A DNA stretch of 60,113 nucleotides, taken from contig JAFYNJ010000025.1 in NCBI GenBank assembly GCA_017549805.1, positions 1 to 60,113 on the forward strand, in the 5' to 3' direction. The translations under genes were made by a program, and so were the position numbers. Source of the DNA: Bacteroidales bacterium. GTDB taxonomy: Bacteria; Bacteroidota; Bacteroidia; Bacteroidales; F082. Within the stretch, counting starts at the first letter, position 1; each line of letters opens with the position of its first letter. A model generated the notes under the pieces. The model did no database searches and had not been told where the DNA came from. It was given only the letters and a program-made list of their open reading frames with translations. Positions 34,355 to 44,223 of the stretch are shown here, one piece after another.

Positions 34355-34837
34355 TTAATATTCGGTTTTGTCTTCCTTTTCCGACCAAAGACGGAAGGAA
34401 TGCAAGGCTTCCTCGTTGAGCAGATGGATGAAGGGTACGGAGCGGCGGTCGATGGGTTTGTCGAGTTCCTCGTAGATAAAGTCATCAGCAAAATCGATGT
34501 CACGGGCGTCCTTCTTCGTGTTGCCATAATACACACAGCGCAGGTGAGCCCAATAGATGGCGCCGAGGCACATGGGGCAGGGCTCGCACGAAGTGTAGAT
34601 GACGCAGTCGGAGAGGTCGAAGGTGCCCAGTTTTCGGCAGGCTTGGCGGATGGTATTGACTTCAGCGTGGGCAGTAGGATCGTTGTCGAGGGTGACGCTG
34701 TTGGAGCTGCCGGCGATGATCTCACCGTCTTTGACGATGACGGCTCCAAAAGGGCCGCCGCCGTTCCGCACGCTCTCGTCGGCCAAGCGGATGGCTTCTC
34801 GCATAAAGGCTTTATCTTTCGCTGTAATTCTCATCAT
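34355..34837 (-). CDS. Nucleoside/guanine deaminase (CDA superfamily)
   Basis: A 160-residue zinc deaminase. The catalytic HAEVNTIRQA (His/Glu) and the zinc ligands in CEPCPMCLGAIYWA are clear, and the length and AFMREAIRLADESVRNGGGPFGA opening (split here) match Bacillus-type guanine deaminase GuaD more than cytidine or tRNA deaminases. It would convert guanine to xanthine in purine salvage. MM at 34837/34834 is the start; the longer reading upstream overlaps the divergent promoter region. It is first in the operon with the lipoprotein, radical SAM and glucan-synthase genes (17-nt gap). Confidence 0.75.
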   Translation of the reverse strand: MMRITAKDKAFMREAIRLADESVRNGGGPFGAVIVKDGEIIAGSSNSVTLDNDPTAHAEVNTIRQACRKLGTFDLSDCVIYTSCEPCPMCLGAIYWAHLRCVYYGNTKKDARDIDFADDFIYEELDKPIDRRSVPFIHLLNEEALHSFRLWSEKEDKTEY

Positions 34838-34853
34838 TGCAGAAAAATTCAAG

Positions 34854-34861
34854 CAAATATA
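34854..34861 (-). promoter_or_regulatory. -7 box (TATATTTG) of the deaminase-lipoprotein-rSAM-glucan operon
   Basis: On the minus strand TATATTTG lies 17 nt before the deaminase start. A good -33 partner at the right spacing is not evident. Confidence 0.5.
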
Positions 34862-34894
34862 ATGTTTTTTTTCAAAAACGATATTTAAATCGTG

Positions 34895-34902
34895 TATTTT
34901 TG
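34895..34902 (+). promoter_or_regulatory. -7 box (TATTTTTG) before the SDR gene
   Basis: TATTTTTG ends 4 nt before GTG 34907, so transcription would begin at about the start codon and the mRNA may be almost leaderless. No TTTG -33 box is seen. Confidence 0.4.
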
Positions 34903-34906
34903 TAAG

Positions 34907-35749
34907 GTGAAAAACGAAAAAGTAATCTTGATTACCGGTGCCAGCAGCGGCATCGGTTTCGATGCGGCGGAAACGCTGGCCAAACAAGGCCATCGCGTGT
35001 ATGCGGTTGCCCGTCGGGTGGAACGGATGGAGCCCTTGAAAGCCTTTGGAGTGCATGTCATGCCAATGGATGTCACCGACGATGTTTCAATGCGGCAGGG
35101 TGTGGGTGCCGTGCTGCAAGCTGAGGGACGCATCGACGTGTTGGTCAACAACGCAGGTTACGGGCAATTGGGTGCCATTGAGAATGTAAGCCTTGAAGAG
35201 GCGAGGCGTCAGGTGGAGGTGAATGTGTTCGGCCTAGCTCGCCTGACCCAGTTGGTGCTTCCCGTGATGCGCCAACAGGGGAGTGGCCGTATCGTCAATA
35301 CCTCATCCGTGGCAGGCAAGATGGCGATTTTTCTCGGTGGTTGGTACAACGTCACGAAATTCGCCGTGGAGGGCTTCAGCGATGCGCTTCGCATGGAAAT
35401 GAAGCCTTTCGGCATCGATGTAGTGAAGATTGAGCCAGGTGCCATCAGGACCAACTGGGGCACCATTGCCGTGGATAGTTTGAAGAAATCGTCGGCAGGC
35501 ACAGCCTACGAGGACATCGGAAACCAATGGGCCGATTCCATCAATTGGTTCTATGCGACGAGCATCGGTTCATCGCCTGCAGTGGTCACTCGAGCTATCA
35601 GCCGTGCCGTCAACAAACGGCATCCACGCGCCTGTTATCGCGTGGGACGTTTCGCCGGACTTGGGGTGTTTTTCCATTCCATCCTTCCTGCCCGTTGGTG
35701 GGATGCCATCATGTGGCGGATGGGAAAAATCAAGGTAAAAAGTCGTTGA
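34907..35749 (+). CDS. Short-chain dehydrogenase/reductase
   Basis: A 280-residue classical SDR. The cofactor motif ITGASSGIG is near residue 9, then NNAGYGQLGA, IVNTSSVAGKMA with the catalytic Ser, and YNVTK with the catalytic Tyr and Lys. The C-terminal 60 residues are long for the family and contain a hydrophobic segment (GRFAGLGVFFHSILPARWW), as in SDRs acting on lipophilic substrates. GTG 34907 is chosen because the earlier GTG (34892) overlaps a -7 promoter box. The 3' end overlaps the convergent HD-domain gene by 20 nt. Substrate unknown. Confidence 0.85.
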   Translation: MKNEKVILITGASSGIGFDAAETLAKQGHRVYAVARRVERMEPLKAFGVHVMPMDVTDDVSMRQGVGAVLQAEGRIDVLVNNAGYGQLGAIENVSLEEARRQVEVNVFGLARLTQLVLPVMRQQGSGRIVNTSSVAGKMAIFLGGWYNVTKFAVEGFSDALRMEMKPFGIDVVKIEPGAIRTNWGTIAVDSLKKSSAGTAYEDIGNQWADSINWFYATSIGSSPAVVTRAISRAVNKRHPRACYRVGRFAGLGVFFHSILPARWWDAIMWRMGKIKVKSR

Positions 35750-36344
35750 ACAACTGCCTGAGCACTTGTTCGTCGTCGATCATATCGCGTAGCTTTTCCA
35801 GTCTCGCAGCGTTGGGCGAATCGGGAAACCATAGCTTCAGGTAGCCGTTGCGGCCGTATTTCTCTTTCAAATGTGTCACCATCCGCTGAAACTGTTCTTC
35901 CCGGTCGAGTTCGGGATAATGGTCCAGTCCGTATTGGATCGTGCGTTGCGTGATGGTCACAGGGTCGATGAAGCGGTCTGCCTCGGCCACGATGCGTCCG
36001 TAGATGGTGCGCGAGGCTTTCTTGGCCGAGGCACGATGGTCTTCGGCGGCATCGGCCATGGTCTGGATCTGCTCTTCAGTAAACCATTCCCTCAGCTTCT
36101 GGTCGGCCTTGATAATCCGAGCCGACACCACATGATGGAGCTCGCGGCCTTCGCACAGCCCCGTGTCGTGATACGCGGCAATGGCATAGACCATATCCTT
36201 ATCGACATCAAGGCGCGAGGCGATGTCCATGCTCTGTTGGATGACCATGAGGACATGGTCGCGCTGGTGGGCCTTGTCGAAATGGTCGTAGCGGGGGATA
36301 ATCTCCTGCTCGACATATTGTTTCAAAGCTGGTTTGACTTCCAT
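35730..36344 (-). CDS. HD-domain protein
   Basis: A 204-residue HD-superfamily phosphohydrolase. QRDHVLMVI (first His), AIAAYHDTG (the HD pair, about residues 66-74), DAAEDHR and AEADRFID (the terminal Asp) form the metal-binding set. The substrate is likely a nucleotide or small phosphate ester but cannot be named. It starts 2 nt downstream of the stop codon of the outer-membrane barrel gene, so it is the last gene of the 40241-35730 operon. A longer in-frame reading upstream is only barrel-gene shadow. Confidence 0.8.
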   Translation of the reverse strand: MEVKPALKQYVEQEIIPRYDHFDKAHQRDHVLMVIQQSMDIASRLDVDKDMVYAIAAYHDTGLCEGRELHHVVSARIIKADQKLREWFTEEQIQTMADAAEDHRASAKKASRTIYGRIVAEADRFIDPVTITQRTIQYGLDHYPELDREEQFQRMVTHLKEKYGRNGYLKLWFPDSPNAARLEKLRDMIDDEQVLRQLFNDFLP

Positions 36345-36346
36345 GG

Positions 36347-38968
36347 CTATAAGGTGTCGCCTGTTTCGCCGTCGCCCTCCTTGGCTTGGTTTTCGAGTTC
36401 CAACTTGCCGAAACGCAAGGTGACTCCGGCCGAGATGTATCGGCTGTTCATCATCTTGTTGGTGGCATCCAAGAGATAGTAGGGGTTGGTGTTGGAGGAT
36501 CCCGAACCGATCCTTGCTCCCCAGTTGAAGAGGTCCTGCACGTTGACGAAAACCGACAAGCGACGTTTGAAGAAGTCGCTGCGGGCGCCGAGATTCAGGA
36601 AATAGCGTGCCTTGCGTTCGCTCATCAGGCTGAGGGTGGGGGAATTGTAATTGGCCGAGGCGGTGAGCTGCAGCTGGTTGAAGACTTTTGCCCAAGCGTT
36701 GACCCGCACACTCCACGACCATTTGTCGCGCTGGTCGATTTGGTGCACGCCGTCGCGGTCATATTCCATTTTGTAGCCGTAGTTATAAAGGTTGGCATAC
36801 ATCCTCACGTTGAAGAATCCCGTTGGACGGTAGGTCATGTTGAGCGAGGTGCCGTAGCGCCATGAGGTGCCCATGTTGTAAGGCATGGAAAAACTGACGA
36901 TACGTTCCAAGTAGTCGTCGTATTCGGCATCGGTTAGTGAGCTGATCTCGTTGGTGCTCCAACGACCGTAGGTTTCCAATCCGATGTTTCCGAAACGTTC
37001 AAAGAACTTTTGCCACCCCGCTTCAATGCTGTGTGTGTATGAGTCTTTCAATCCATTGGGATTTCCGACGGAGTAGTTGTTCTCGCCATAGTTGCGGAAG
37101 CTGGTAAGCTGGAAATAATCAGGTGCGGACATGCGCATGGTATAGTTGAGCTTCCAGTTGTGCATACTCTCTGTGCGGTAGGTGAGGTGGATGGAAGGAC
37201 GCAGGTAGATGTTCCAATAAGTGCTGTCATCGGCAAAAGGCGTGTTGCTAAAGGCATAACTCGTGCGTTCCGATTCCACTCCTAATCCTGTGCTGAGGGT
37301 GAAGCCGCCCCAACGACGGGTCCAGTTGACATCGCCTCCTATGTTTGCTTCCGTTGCCTGCAGGTGATAGGTTCGTAAGGAATCCACCAAAATGCCGATC
37401 GTGTCGTTGTATCGATCGTAATTGTTGTCGGTAGTGTGATGCTCGGCTCGAAGACCGTAACTCAGCTCGCCATGCTCGCTGTACGGACGGTTGTAACGTG
37501 CATCAAGGTTGACTCCGTAACTGTAGGCTTTCGTGAGTAGATAACGGTGTTCATCAAGGTCCGAATAGGTGTCATAGAAACGGTTGTACCATTGGTCGTT
37601 GGCGTTTTTGGAAAGATTCGCATTGAGTCCGAGACGTAAGTTGTGGCCTTCATTGTCGAACTTTTTGGTGTAGTCTGTGCCAAAACGGCCGAAAACCGAT
37701 CGGTTCTCATATTCGCTGATGGTTTGGTCGGTATAAAGCTGCGAATAGGGAGGAACGGAGTCCAGATAATAATAGGTTTGCCGTTCGTAACGAAGCATGT
37801 CGTTATTGTTGAGGTTGTAGAAGCCGCCGCCGTCAACAGAGATTTCGCTTGTTGAATCGATCTCATAGTTGATGTTCATAAAGAGGTTGGCATTCGTGCT
37901 GCGGTTCTCGTTGTTTTGGCTCGTGGTATCGGCCCAGGTCACTTCATACTCCCCGGGAATAGCGGCATCGCGGCGTTTCAATGCCCACGATTCAGAGGCG
38001 TTTTTGCGGTTGCTGTAACGTCCTGAGCCGAACAGGTTGATGCTCAGCTTTTCCTTCTTCCACATGTAGCTGATCCAAGGCGAGACGAAGGGCTGGTTGG
38101 AGCCGTTGACGCCGAAACTCACGAATTGGTTGCTCTTGATGTGGGCCGAGGTGACGATGTTGATGACCGCCTCGGAAGAAGTGGCGTATTTTGCAGATGG
38201 GTTGGTGATGGTCTCAATGCGCGCGATGGCATTGGCAGGCAGGGTTTGGAGATAGGTCTTGAGGTTCTCCTCGGTGAGTTTCGAGGGCTTGTCGTTGATC
38301 CAAATCTCCACGCTCGAGACACCGCGCAAGGTGATGTTGCCTTCCACGTCCACCTCGACGCCGGGCGCGTTCTGCAAGGCATCCTCGGTGGTGCCCGTTT
38401 GGATGGACGGGTCTTCGCTGACGTTATAGACCAACTTTTCACCGTCCATGGCATAGATGGGTTTCTCGGCGGTGACGGTGACCTCGTTGAGCGAGGTGAC
38501 GCCTTGTTTGATCCGTAGGGTGCCTAAATCGGTGTTGTTGGTGACATTGAAAGGCAATATGAAGTTTTCGTAGCCAATGGCCGAGACGCGTAACAGGAAA
38601 GCGCCTTGCGGCACTTCGTTGATCTCGAAGCGGCCATCCATGTTGCTGATGCCACCTTTGACAAAACCCTGGTCGATGGAGTCGAGTACCGCCACGTTGA
38701 CATATGGCAGGTATTCGCCGTTGTCGGCATCGCGCAACACGCCCACCACCGTGAAGGTGTCGCCTTCGCGCACCCTTTTTTTCTTCCTGATGGGCATCTC
38801 ATTCTGTTCAGGGTTCCATCCACCAGGGGGACGACCTCCTGGAGGCCTGCCACCGGGTGGTCTTCCGCCGGGAGGCGGACCGCCGCCGGGGAATTGCGCT
38901 TCACAAACTACCGCCAACATGAAAAAAGCGGTAAAAAACAAGGATCTGAACAAAAAGGATTTCTTCAT
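36347..38968 (-). CDS. Outer-membrane beta-barrel protein with CarboxypepD-like domain
   Basis: An 873-residue TonB-receptor-like outer-membrane protein. The signal peptide FLFRSLFFTAFFMLAVVCEAQ is followed by a Gly/Pro-rich stretch of repeated PPGGR (residues 27-50). A CarboxypepD-regulatory-like domain (FTVVGVLRDADNGEYLPYVN, about 72-91) comes next, then a plug-like region (GVEVDVEGNITLRGVSSVEI, about 204-223) and a barrel rich in aromatic beta-strands. It matches the Bacteroidetes 'outer membrane beta-barrel family' rather than SusC, as there is no SusD neighbour. The ligand is unknown. It lies between the thioesterase and HD genes, 11 and 2 nt away. Confidence 0.85.
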   Translation of the reverse strand: MKKSFLFRSLFFTAFFMLAVVCEAQFPGGGPPPGGRPPGGRPPGGRPPGGWNPEQNEMPIRKKKRVREGDTFTVVGVLRDADNGEYLPYVNVAVLDSIDQGFVKGGISNMDGRFEINEVPQGAFLLRVSAIGYENFILPFNVTNNTDLGTLRIKQGVTSLNEVTVTAEKPIYAMDGEKLVYNVSEDPSIQTGTTEDALQNAPGVEVDVEGNITLRGVSSVEIWINDKPSKLTEENLKTYLQTLPANAIARIETITNPSAKYATSSEAVINIVTSAHIKSNQFVSFGVNGSNQPFVSPWISYMWKKEKLSINLFGSGRYSNRKNASESWALKRRDAAIPGEYEVTWADTTSQNNENRSTNANLFMNINYEIDSTSEISVDGGGFYNLNNNDMLRYERQTYYYLDSVPPYSQLYTDQTISEYENRSVFGRFGTDYTKKFDNEGHNLRLGLNANLSKNANDQWYNRFYDTYSDLDEHRYLLTKAYSYGVNLDARYNRPYSEHGELSYGLRAEHHTTDNNYDRYNDTIGILVDSLRTYHLQATEANIGGDVNWTRRWGGFTLSTGLGVESERTSYAFSNTPFADDSTYWNIYLRPSIHLTYRTESMHNWKLNYTMRMSAPDYFQLTSFRNYGENNYSVGNPNGLKDSYTHSIEAGWQKFFERFGNIGLETYGRWSTNEISSLTDAEYDDYLERIVSFSMPYNMGTSWRYGTSLNMTYRPTGFFNVRMYANLYNYGYKMEYDRDGVHQIDQRDKWSWSVRVNAWAKVFNQLQLTASANYNSPTLSLMSERKARYFLNLGARSDFFKRRLSVFVNVQDLFNWGARIGSGSSNTNPYYLLDATNKMMNSRYISAGVTLRFGKLELENQAKEGDGETGDTL

Positions 38969-38979
38969 TGCAAAAAGGA

Positions 38980-39369
38980 TTATTGTAACCGTTCAAACAG
39001 TTCGGGCAAGCGCTTTGAGATGACCACGGGACGCCCGTTTTCGGTGAAACAGTGGGTGCTTTGTCCAATGCACACAACCTTGTCGCCCACCCGCATCGTA
39101 TAGGTGAATTCGAACTTGAGATCCTGCATCTTGCTGATGGATACGTCAATTTCGATGACATCCTTGAAGGTGGTGGGATGCTTGTAGTTGCAGCTGATGG
39201 CGATGACAGGGGAAAAGACCCCCTCGGCCTCGATCCGGTCGAATCCATAGCCGATCTTGTCGAGGAAGTCCACGCGTGCCTCTTCCATGAAACGGACATA
39301 GTTGGAATGGTGCGTGATGCCCATTCGGTCGCATTCGTAGTATTTTACTTCGTGCCGGTAGGTGTGCAT
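38980..39369 (-). CDS. YbgC-like acyl-CoA thioesterase
   Basis: A 129-residue hot-dog thioesterase of the YbgC/4-hydroxybenzoyl-CoA family. VKYYECDRMGITHHSNYVRFMEEAR (residues 8-32, split) carries the active-site Asp of the 'YxDxxGxxxHxxY' motif. It would hydrolyse short or medium acyl-CoA esters in the cytoplasm. It is second in the minus-strand operon beginning with the flavodoxin-lipoprotein gene, 17 nt downstream of it. Confidence 0.85.
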   Translation of the reverse strand: MHTYRHEVKYYECDRMGITHHSNYVRFMEEARVDFLDKIGYGFDRIEAEGVFSPVIAISCNYKHPTTFKDVIEIDVSISKMQDLKFEFTYTMRVGDKVVCIGQSTHCFTENGRPVVISKRLPELFERLQ

Positions 39370-39386
39370 GCTGTTGAATCGTTATG

Positions 39387-40241
39387 TTATCTTACCACCT
39401 GAGTGAACACTGGGGCTTCACCGTCCAAAACCGTCACATAGACTTTCATTTCACCCGCAGGAGGCATGTTCGGCATGTCCTCGCGAGGAAGGTCTTTGGC
39501 GATGAACAGGTATTCGATGCCGCCGGGAATGGCGCGAGACGAGGCAAGCTCGGCTTTGGCATGCATCATCGGATAGTCGCCCGTGGCAGCGTCGAAGATG
39601 GCTTCTTCTTCCGAAGTGACGGCTGTTGGTTCGGCAAACTCTTCCAGTTTTACAAATTCGCCTTCAATGAAACCGTTGGCTTTCAGGAACTGGTCGATTT
39701 CCTTGGGTATGGCATTCAAACGGGCTGCACGGACGCCGTAGCCGGAATCAACCCTTGCTTTGGGTTGCTTTTCTCTCAAGTCTTTCATGCTGGATTCCAA
39801 TCCACCGCTGCCAAAGGTGCAGAACGGAACAATCTTCTTGCCGCTCAAGTCCACTTGGTTGAGGAAGGTGGCGATGGGCGGTGCGTAGGTGCCGAACCAA
39901 ATCGGATAGCCGAGGAAGATGATGTCGTAGTTGGCGACATCGGCTTTCAGGGGCTGGATTTCGGGGGTGATGCCCTGTTCGCGCTCCATGGCGGAACGTT
40001 CGATGGTGGCTTGGAAGTCGCCTTCGTAAGGTTCTACAGGAATGATCTCCTCCATGTCGGCTTCAAGCCGGGTGGCGATTTCCTGGGCTACAGCTTTGGT
40101 GTTGGAAGTTTGGGAATAGTAGAGCACCAGCACCTTGGGTGTCTCTTCCTTTTGGGCTTCTTCTTTCTTTTCTTTCTTTGGACCGCATGAAACGGCGGCC
40201 AGGGTTACGGTCGCAAGGACCAACAAGTTGACAGTTTTCAT
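39387..40241 (-). CDS. Lipoprotein-anchored flavodoxin
   Basis: A 284-residue protein with a lipoprotein signal (NLLVLATVTLAAVSCG, lipobox AVSC), a charged linker KKEKKEEAQKEETPK and a flavodoxin domain. The FMN phosphate loop is LVLYYSQTSNTKAVA (about residues 38-52), followed by DIIFLGYPIWFGTYAPP and PFCTFGSGGLESS, which contact the isoalloxazine ring. Bacterial flavodoxins are normally cytoplasmic, so export and membrane anchoring is unusual. The C-terminal 80 residues are an extra domain of unknown role. The start is set at 40241 to give the signal peptide directly. Confidence 0.8.
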   Translation of the reverse strand: MKTVNLLVLATVTLAAVSCGPKKEKKEEAQKEETPKVLVLYYSQTSNTKAVAQEIATRLEADMEEIIPVEPYEGDFQATIERSAMEREQGITPEIQPLKADVANYDIIFLGYPIWFGTYAPPIATFLNQVDLSGKKIVPFCTFGSGGLESSMKDLREKQPKARVDSGYGVRAARLNAIPKEIDQFLKANGFIEGEFVKLEEFAEPTAVTSEEEAIFDAATGDYPMMHAKAELASSRAIPGGIEYLFIAKDLPREDMPNMPPAGEMKVYVTVLDGEAPVFTQVVR

Positions 40242-40274
40242 ATTGATAGTTTTAAGAATATTCAAATCCAAATG

Positions 40275-40306
40275 CAAAGGAAACAAAAATTGATGAGAAG
40301 CACAAA
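40275..40306 (-). promoter_or_regulatory. Possible promoter of the flavodoxin-thioesterase-barrel-HD operon
   Basis: On the minus strand TTTG (40306-40303), a 20-nt spacer and TTCCTTTG (40282-40275), one base off the TAnnTTTG consensus, 33 nt before the start codon. Confidence 0.4.
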
Positions 40307-40361
40307 TCATGTCCCAAAAAATTGTTAGTATTGCATATTCTTTTTCAAATCATTATTTGCC

Positions 40362-41441
40362 ATGAAGAAAATAGCAATCGTACTTGTCTTAGGTGTTTTC
40401 GCTCTGGCGTCCTGCACCAAGGCCATCCAAACCATCGACCAGGTCCATGAACAATGGCCTAACAAAAGCATCAAGGCTCCCAAGAACGCCAATGTCGTTC
40501 AATTGGTCGAAGCTTTCAACAAGGCTTTCCCGACCTATTCCGTCGAGCAGTTTCTCAAGGATGTCCAACTTCCCGAAGAGGAACAGCAGTTCATAGTGGT
40601 TACGGACTTGAACAACGGTTCATTGAGTTTTGCCGAAGGCAGCGACGACCAGTCGTCGGAAAGCATGAAGGCCCATGTCTGGAACCGCAACGACGGTCAT
40701 CAGCTTCTGGTCATCGTCTTTGACCAACTGTCCTCCCAAGTGGGTACCTTTGCAGCTTTCTATGACTATGATCCGGGCAAGGGTTTGCTGAAGCCGGAAG
40801 CAAGTCCCATCGAAGGCTTCTCTCCTTCGTATCCCAATGCCATGGTCGGCATCAGGTTGCCGGAAGAGGGCAACGACCTTGTCGTCAGTGAGTATTTCAT
40901 GAACTGGTGGTCGTCCATCGAGCATGTGTATGCTTGGAACGGCCAGGGTTTTGACCAGCCCAAGGTGGATATCTTCATCATGGATGAACTGGAGCGTTTG
41001 GAGGACTTTGACTCCTATTTCACCAGCAGTGATCCGCCGGTCAAATATACGTTGATCGACATTGACGGCGATGACGAGCCCGAGCTTTGGCTCGCTTCGG
41101 AAAACGAGGAATGCCAGGAGGTGTTCTCAGTGGTGGAGGGTAAGCCGTATTACCTTGCCGGGACGGACTTCAGGCGTTCGTTGTGTTTCTATGACGGTGT
41201 GGTGGGCGATGTCGGCGGTTGTGGAACGGGTTGCTACTATACCTATTACACAAAGCTGAAAAACAGCATTCCGGAGTTTTGGATGAGCTGTATCCAATCC
41301 AATTATTATGACATGGATACGGATCAACAAGTGGACGTGTCAGAGTATGTCAAGAACGAGGAAGAGATCAGCGTGGAGGAAGGCGAAAGCATCCACGCAT
41401 CCTTTGGCGAACCGAAAGAGGTTGTGCCCAATTGGATTTCG

Positions 41442-41447
<6 letters not shown>
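40362..41447 (+). CDS. Lipoprotein of unknown function
   Basis: A 361-residue predicted lipoprotein: KKIAIVLVLGVFALASC with lipobox LASC. The mature protein is acidic. An isolated DIDGDDEPELW stretch (about residues 230-240) resembles a calcium-binding DxDxDG loop. A cluster VGGCGTGCYYTYY has two cysteines that could form a disulfide or bind metal. I do not recognise the family. The gene ends convergent with psuG, overlapping it by 6 nt. Confidence 0.65.
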
Positions 41448-42348
<901 letters not shown>

Positions 42349-42365
<17 letters not shown>

Positions 42366-43218
42366 AAAGCTCTTTCAGTTGTTTGTTGACCGTGTCGGGG
42401 CTCTCGCAGGTGAGTTTGGCACAACGGAGTCCCACTTGTGCGGCTTCCTCGATGCTGGCATTTGCTCCGGCATGGATGATGCCCGCCATCAAGGCATCGC
42501 CAGCTCCGGTGACATTAACCGTGTCGCAAGGCAGGGCGGGGAAGATGCAGGTGTTCTTTTTCACTGTCACCTCCAAACCGTCGGAACCCAGGCTGACGAA
42601 GCGCCTGTCAATGCCTTTCGCCTTGGCGAGCAAGTCGCCTTCCATCCGGTTGCACTTCAGGGTGTGGATGTGCTTCTTCTTGGATTGCTTCAAGGCATCC
42701 AGGATCTTGGGTGCCTTGGGACCTGAAACGGCATCTACATAAAGCGGCTTGTTGGCATGGTCGATGAGGAATGCCAAGGACTCCACCGAGAGGTTGGCAT
42801 CGGCCACAAACACGTCAACAGCGCCGACTTCCTCAACCTTCTGCAGTTTCAGCTCCAGCCAATCGGGTGTGACACCGTTGATGGCATTCATGTCGGAAAC
42901 GCCGCCGATCATCTCGCCGTCGGCATTGTTGATGCTGAGGAAAATGGACCGGCTGCCGAGCGGTGCCGTGTCGCACAGGCTGATGTCGATGCCGGCTTTG
43001 CGGCAGCTGTCGGCGGTAAACCATCCGAAGGTGTCGCCGGCGAAGATGGTCAGGAAAACCACCTCATGGCCGAGCAAGGCAAGGTTATGGGCGATGTTGC
43101 GCGCCACTCCGCCAGAAGAGAGACGGATGACTCCTGGGTTGGAGTCGTTCGGGACGAATTCTTTGGTAGTTGTGGCGGTAATGTCCGCATTGGCACCGCC
43201 TATCACACAGATTTTCAT
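42349..43218 (-). CDS. psuK: PfkB-family kinase, probable pseudouridine kinase
   Basis: A 289-residue ribokinase/PfkB-family sugar kinase. ICVIGGANADITA opens the sugar-binding half and SSGGVARNIAHNLALLG is the family signature. The catalytic NVTGAGDALMAGIIH (about residues 235-249) contains the anion hole and Asp base. Pairing with psuG, overlapping by 17 nt, identifies pseudouridine as the likely substrate. It has a possible divergent promoter upstream. Confidence 0.88.
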
Positions 43219-43245
43219 AGATTGTAGGAAATGTGTTATTCATGG

Positions 43246-43253
43246 CAAATATA
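43246..43253 (-). promoter_or_regulatory. -7 box (TATATTTG) for psuK-psuG
   Basis: TATATTTG on the minus strand 27 nt before the psuK start. A -33 box was not found at the usual spacing. Confidence 0.5.
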
Positions 43254-43296
43254 ACAAAAAACAATAAACTATGCCGTTCATGTCAAAAAAAATCAG

Positions 43297-43304
43297 TATC
43301 ATTG
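43297..43304 (+). promoter_or_regulatory. Possible -7 box (TATCATTG) for the secreted protein gene
   Basis: One base off TAnnTTTG, 30 nt before ATG 43335, in the divergent psuK/secreted-protein region. Confidence 0.35.
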
Positions 43305-43334
43305 CAAGGAATAACAACTAAAAAACAATTCATT

Positions 43335-44036
43335 ATGAACAAAAAGACTCTGATTTTAGCTATTGTGGCGACGACCACGGTAGGCGCAGCCAATGCGCAA
43401 AACAGCATGAAGTATGGTTCGCATTCCTACGAGGTCAAGGGTGAAATGTTCACCGAAGAGGACAACAACTATTATGGACCTCGCAAGACCCCGACGGCTT
43501 GGGTGACCTTCACGAACATCCCTTCGGACTACGAAGAGTTCGAGGCAGTCTATAAGGGATTGTTAGGGAAGTCGATACAAGGTACGGTTGCCATGATCCC
43601 TATGGCAATCGAGCTCTATGCCCGTGACAGTTCTGTGGGTGAGCGTTGTTTCAACTTGATTTGCAACGGTCCTGCCACGGTGAGCGAGATGCTCCGTATC
43701 TTGAAGACCAAGCTGGTCCCGTCGCAATACGGACCTGCCAACGATCCTTACATCCAGCGTTACATGGCCGCCGCCTTGCTCAAGGGTGCCCAGGCCAGCA
43801 ACGCCTACACGCCCACGGAGCCATACACCGTTGAGATGTGCTCGTCGGCAAATAGGCCGCGTGGAAGTATGAACGGCACGGTGTATTATGTTTATATTCT
43901 GGCCAAGGGCTGGGATACGGAACAGCGCCAAGTGGAAATCCTGGAGTCCAGCGACGGCCTTTACAAGGTGTTCAACTGCCCGTCGTGCTATGTTCAATGC
44001 AAGAACATCCAGGGTCAGTGGGGCGGCTTGAAATAA
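43335..44036 (+). CDS. Secreted protein of unknown function
   Basis: A 233-residue exported protein. MNKKTLILAIVATTTVGAANAQ is a clean signal peptide with an ANAQ cleavage site. Mature motifs include YYGPRKTPTAWVTFTNIP and NGTVYYVYILAKGWD, plus a C-terminal pair of cysteines in NCPSCYVQC. I do not recognise the family with confidence. An in-frame ATG 34 codons upstream is rejected since it would bury the signal peptide. It is followed by a bidirectional terminator and a convergent tRNA gene. Confidence 0.7.
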   Translation: MNKKTLILAIVATTTVGAANAQNSMKYGSHSYEVKGEMFTEEDNNYYGPRKTPTAWVTFTNIPSDYEEFEAVYKGLLGKSIQGTVAMIPMAIELYARDSSVGERCFNLICNGPATVSEMLRILKTKLVPSQYGPANDPYIQRYMAAALLKGAQASNAYTPTEPYTVEMCSSANRPRGSMNGTVYYVYILAKGWDTEQRQVEILESSDGLYKVFNCPSCYVQCKNIQGQWGGLK

Positions 44037-44054
44037 GGTAGTTCGCCATGCACA

Positions 44055-44094
44055 AAAAAAGAACTCAGCCCGAAAAGGCTGAGTTCTTTTTGTT
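44055..44094. terminator. Bidirectional rho-independent terminator
   Basis: AAAAGAACTCAGCC and GGCTGAGTTCTTTT form a stem of about 16 bp with loop CGAAAA. It is A-rich on the left and T-rich on the right, so it can serve the secreted-protein gene on plus and the tRNA on minus. Confidence 0.9.
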
Positions 44095-44098
44095 TTCG

Positions 44099-44172
44099 TG
44101 ATCCGGTTGGGATTCGAACCCAAGACCCACAGCTTAGAAGGCTGTTGCTCTATCCAGCTGAGCTACCAGACC
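44099..44172 (-). tRNA. tRNA-Arg (anticodon UCU)
   Basis: A 74-nt cloverleaf on the minus strand: acceptor GGTCTGG/CCGGATC with discriminator A, D-arm AGCTCAGCTGGATAGAGC, anticodon loop CTTCTAA (anticodon TCT), T-loop GGGTTCGAATCCC. CCA is not encoded. It reads AGA codons. Confidence 0.95.
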
Positions 44173-44223
44173 ATCTGAATTGCGAGTGCAAAATTACGCT
44201 TTTTTTCTGAGTTGTCAAGTGGT

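Noticed and set aside
36345-36722. 126-residue N-terminal extension of the HD-domain protein
   Set aside because: It lies entirely within the outer-membrane barrel gene; ATG 36344, 2 nt after that gene's stop, gives a normal HD protein.
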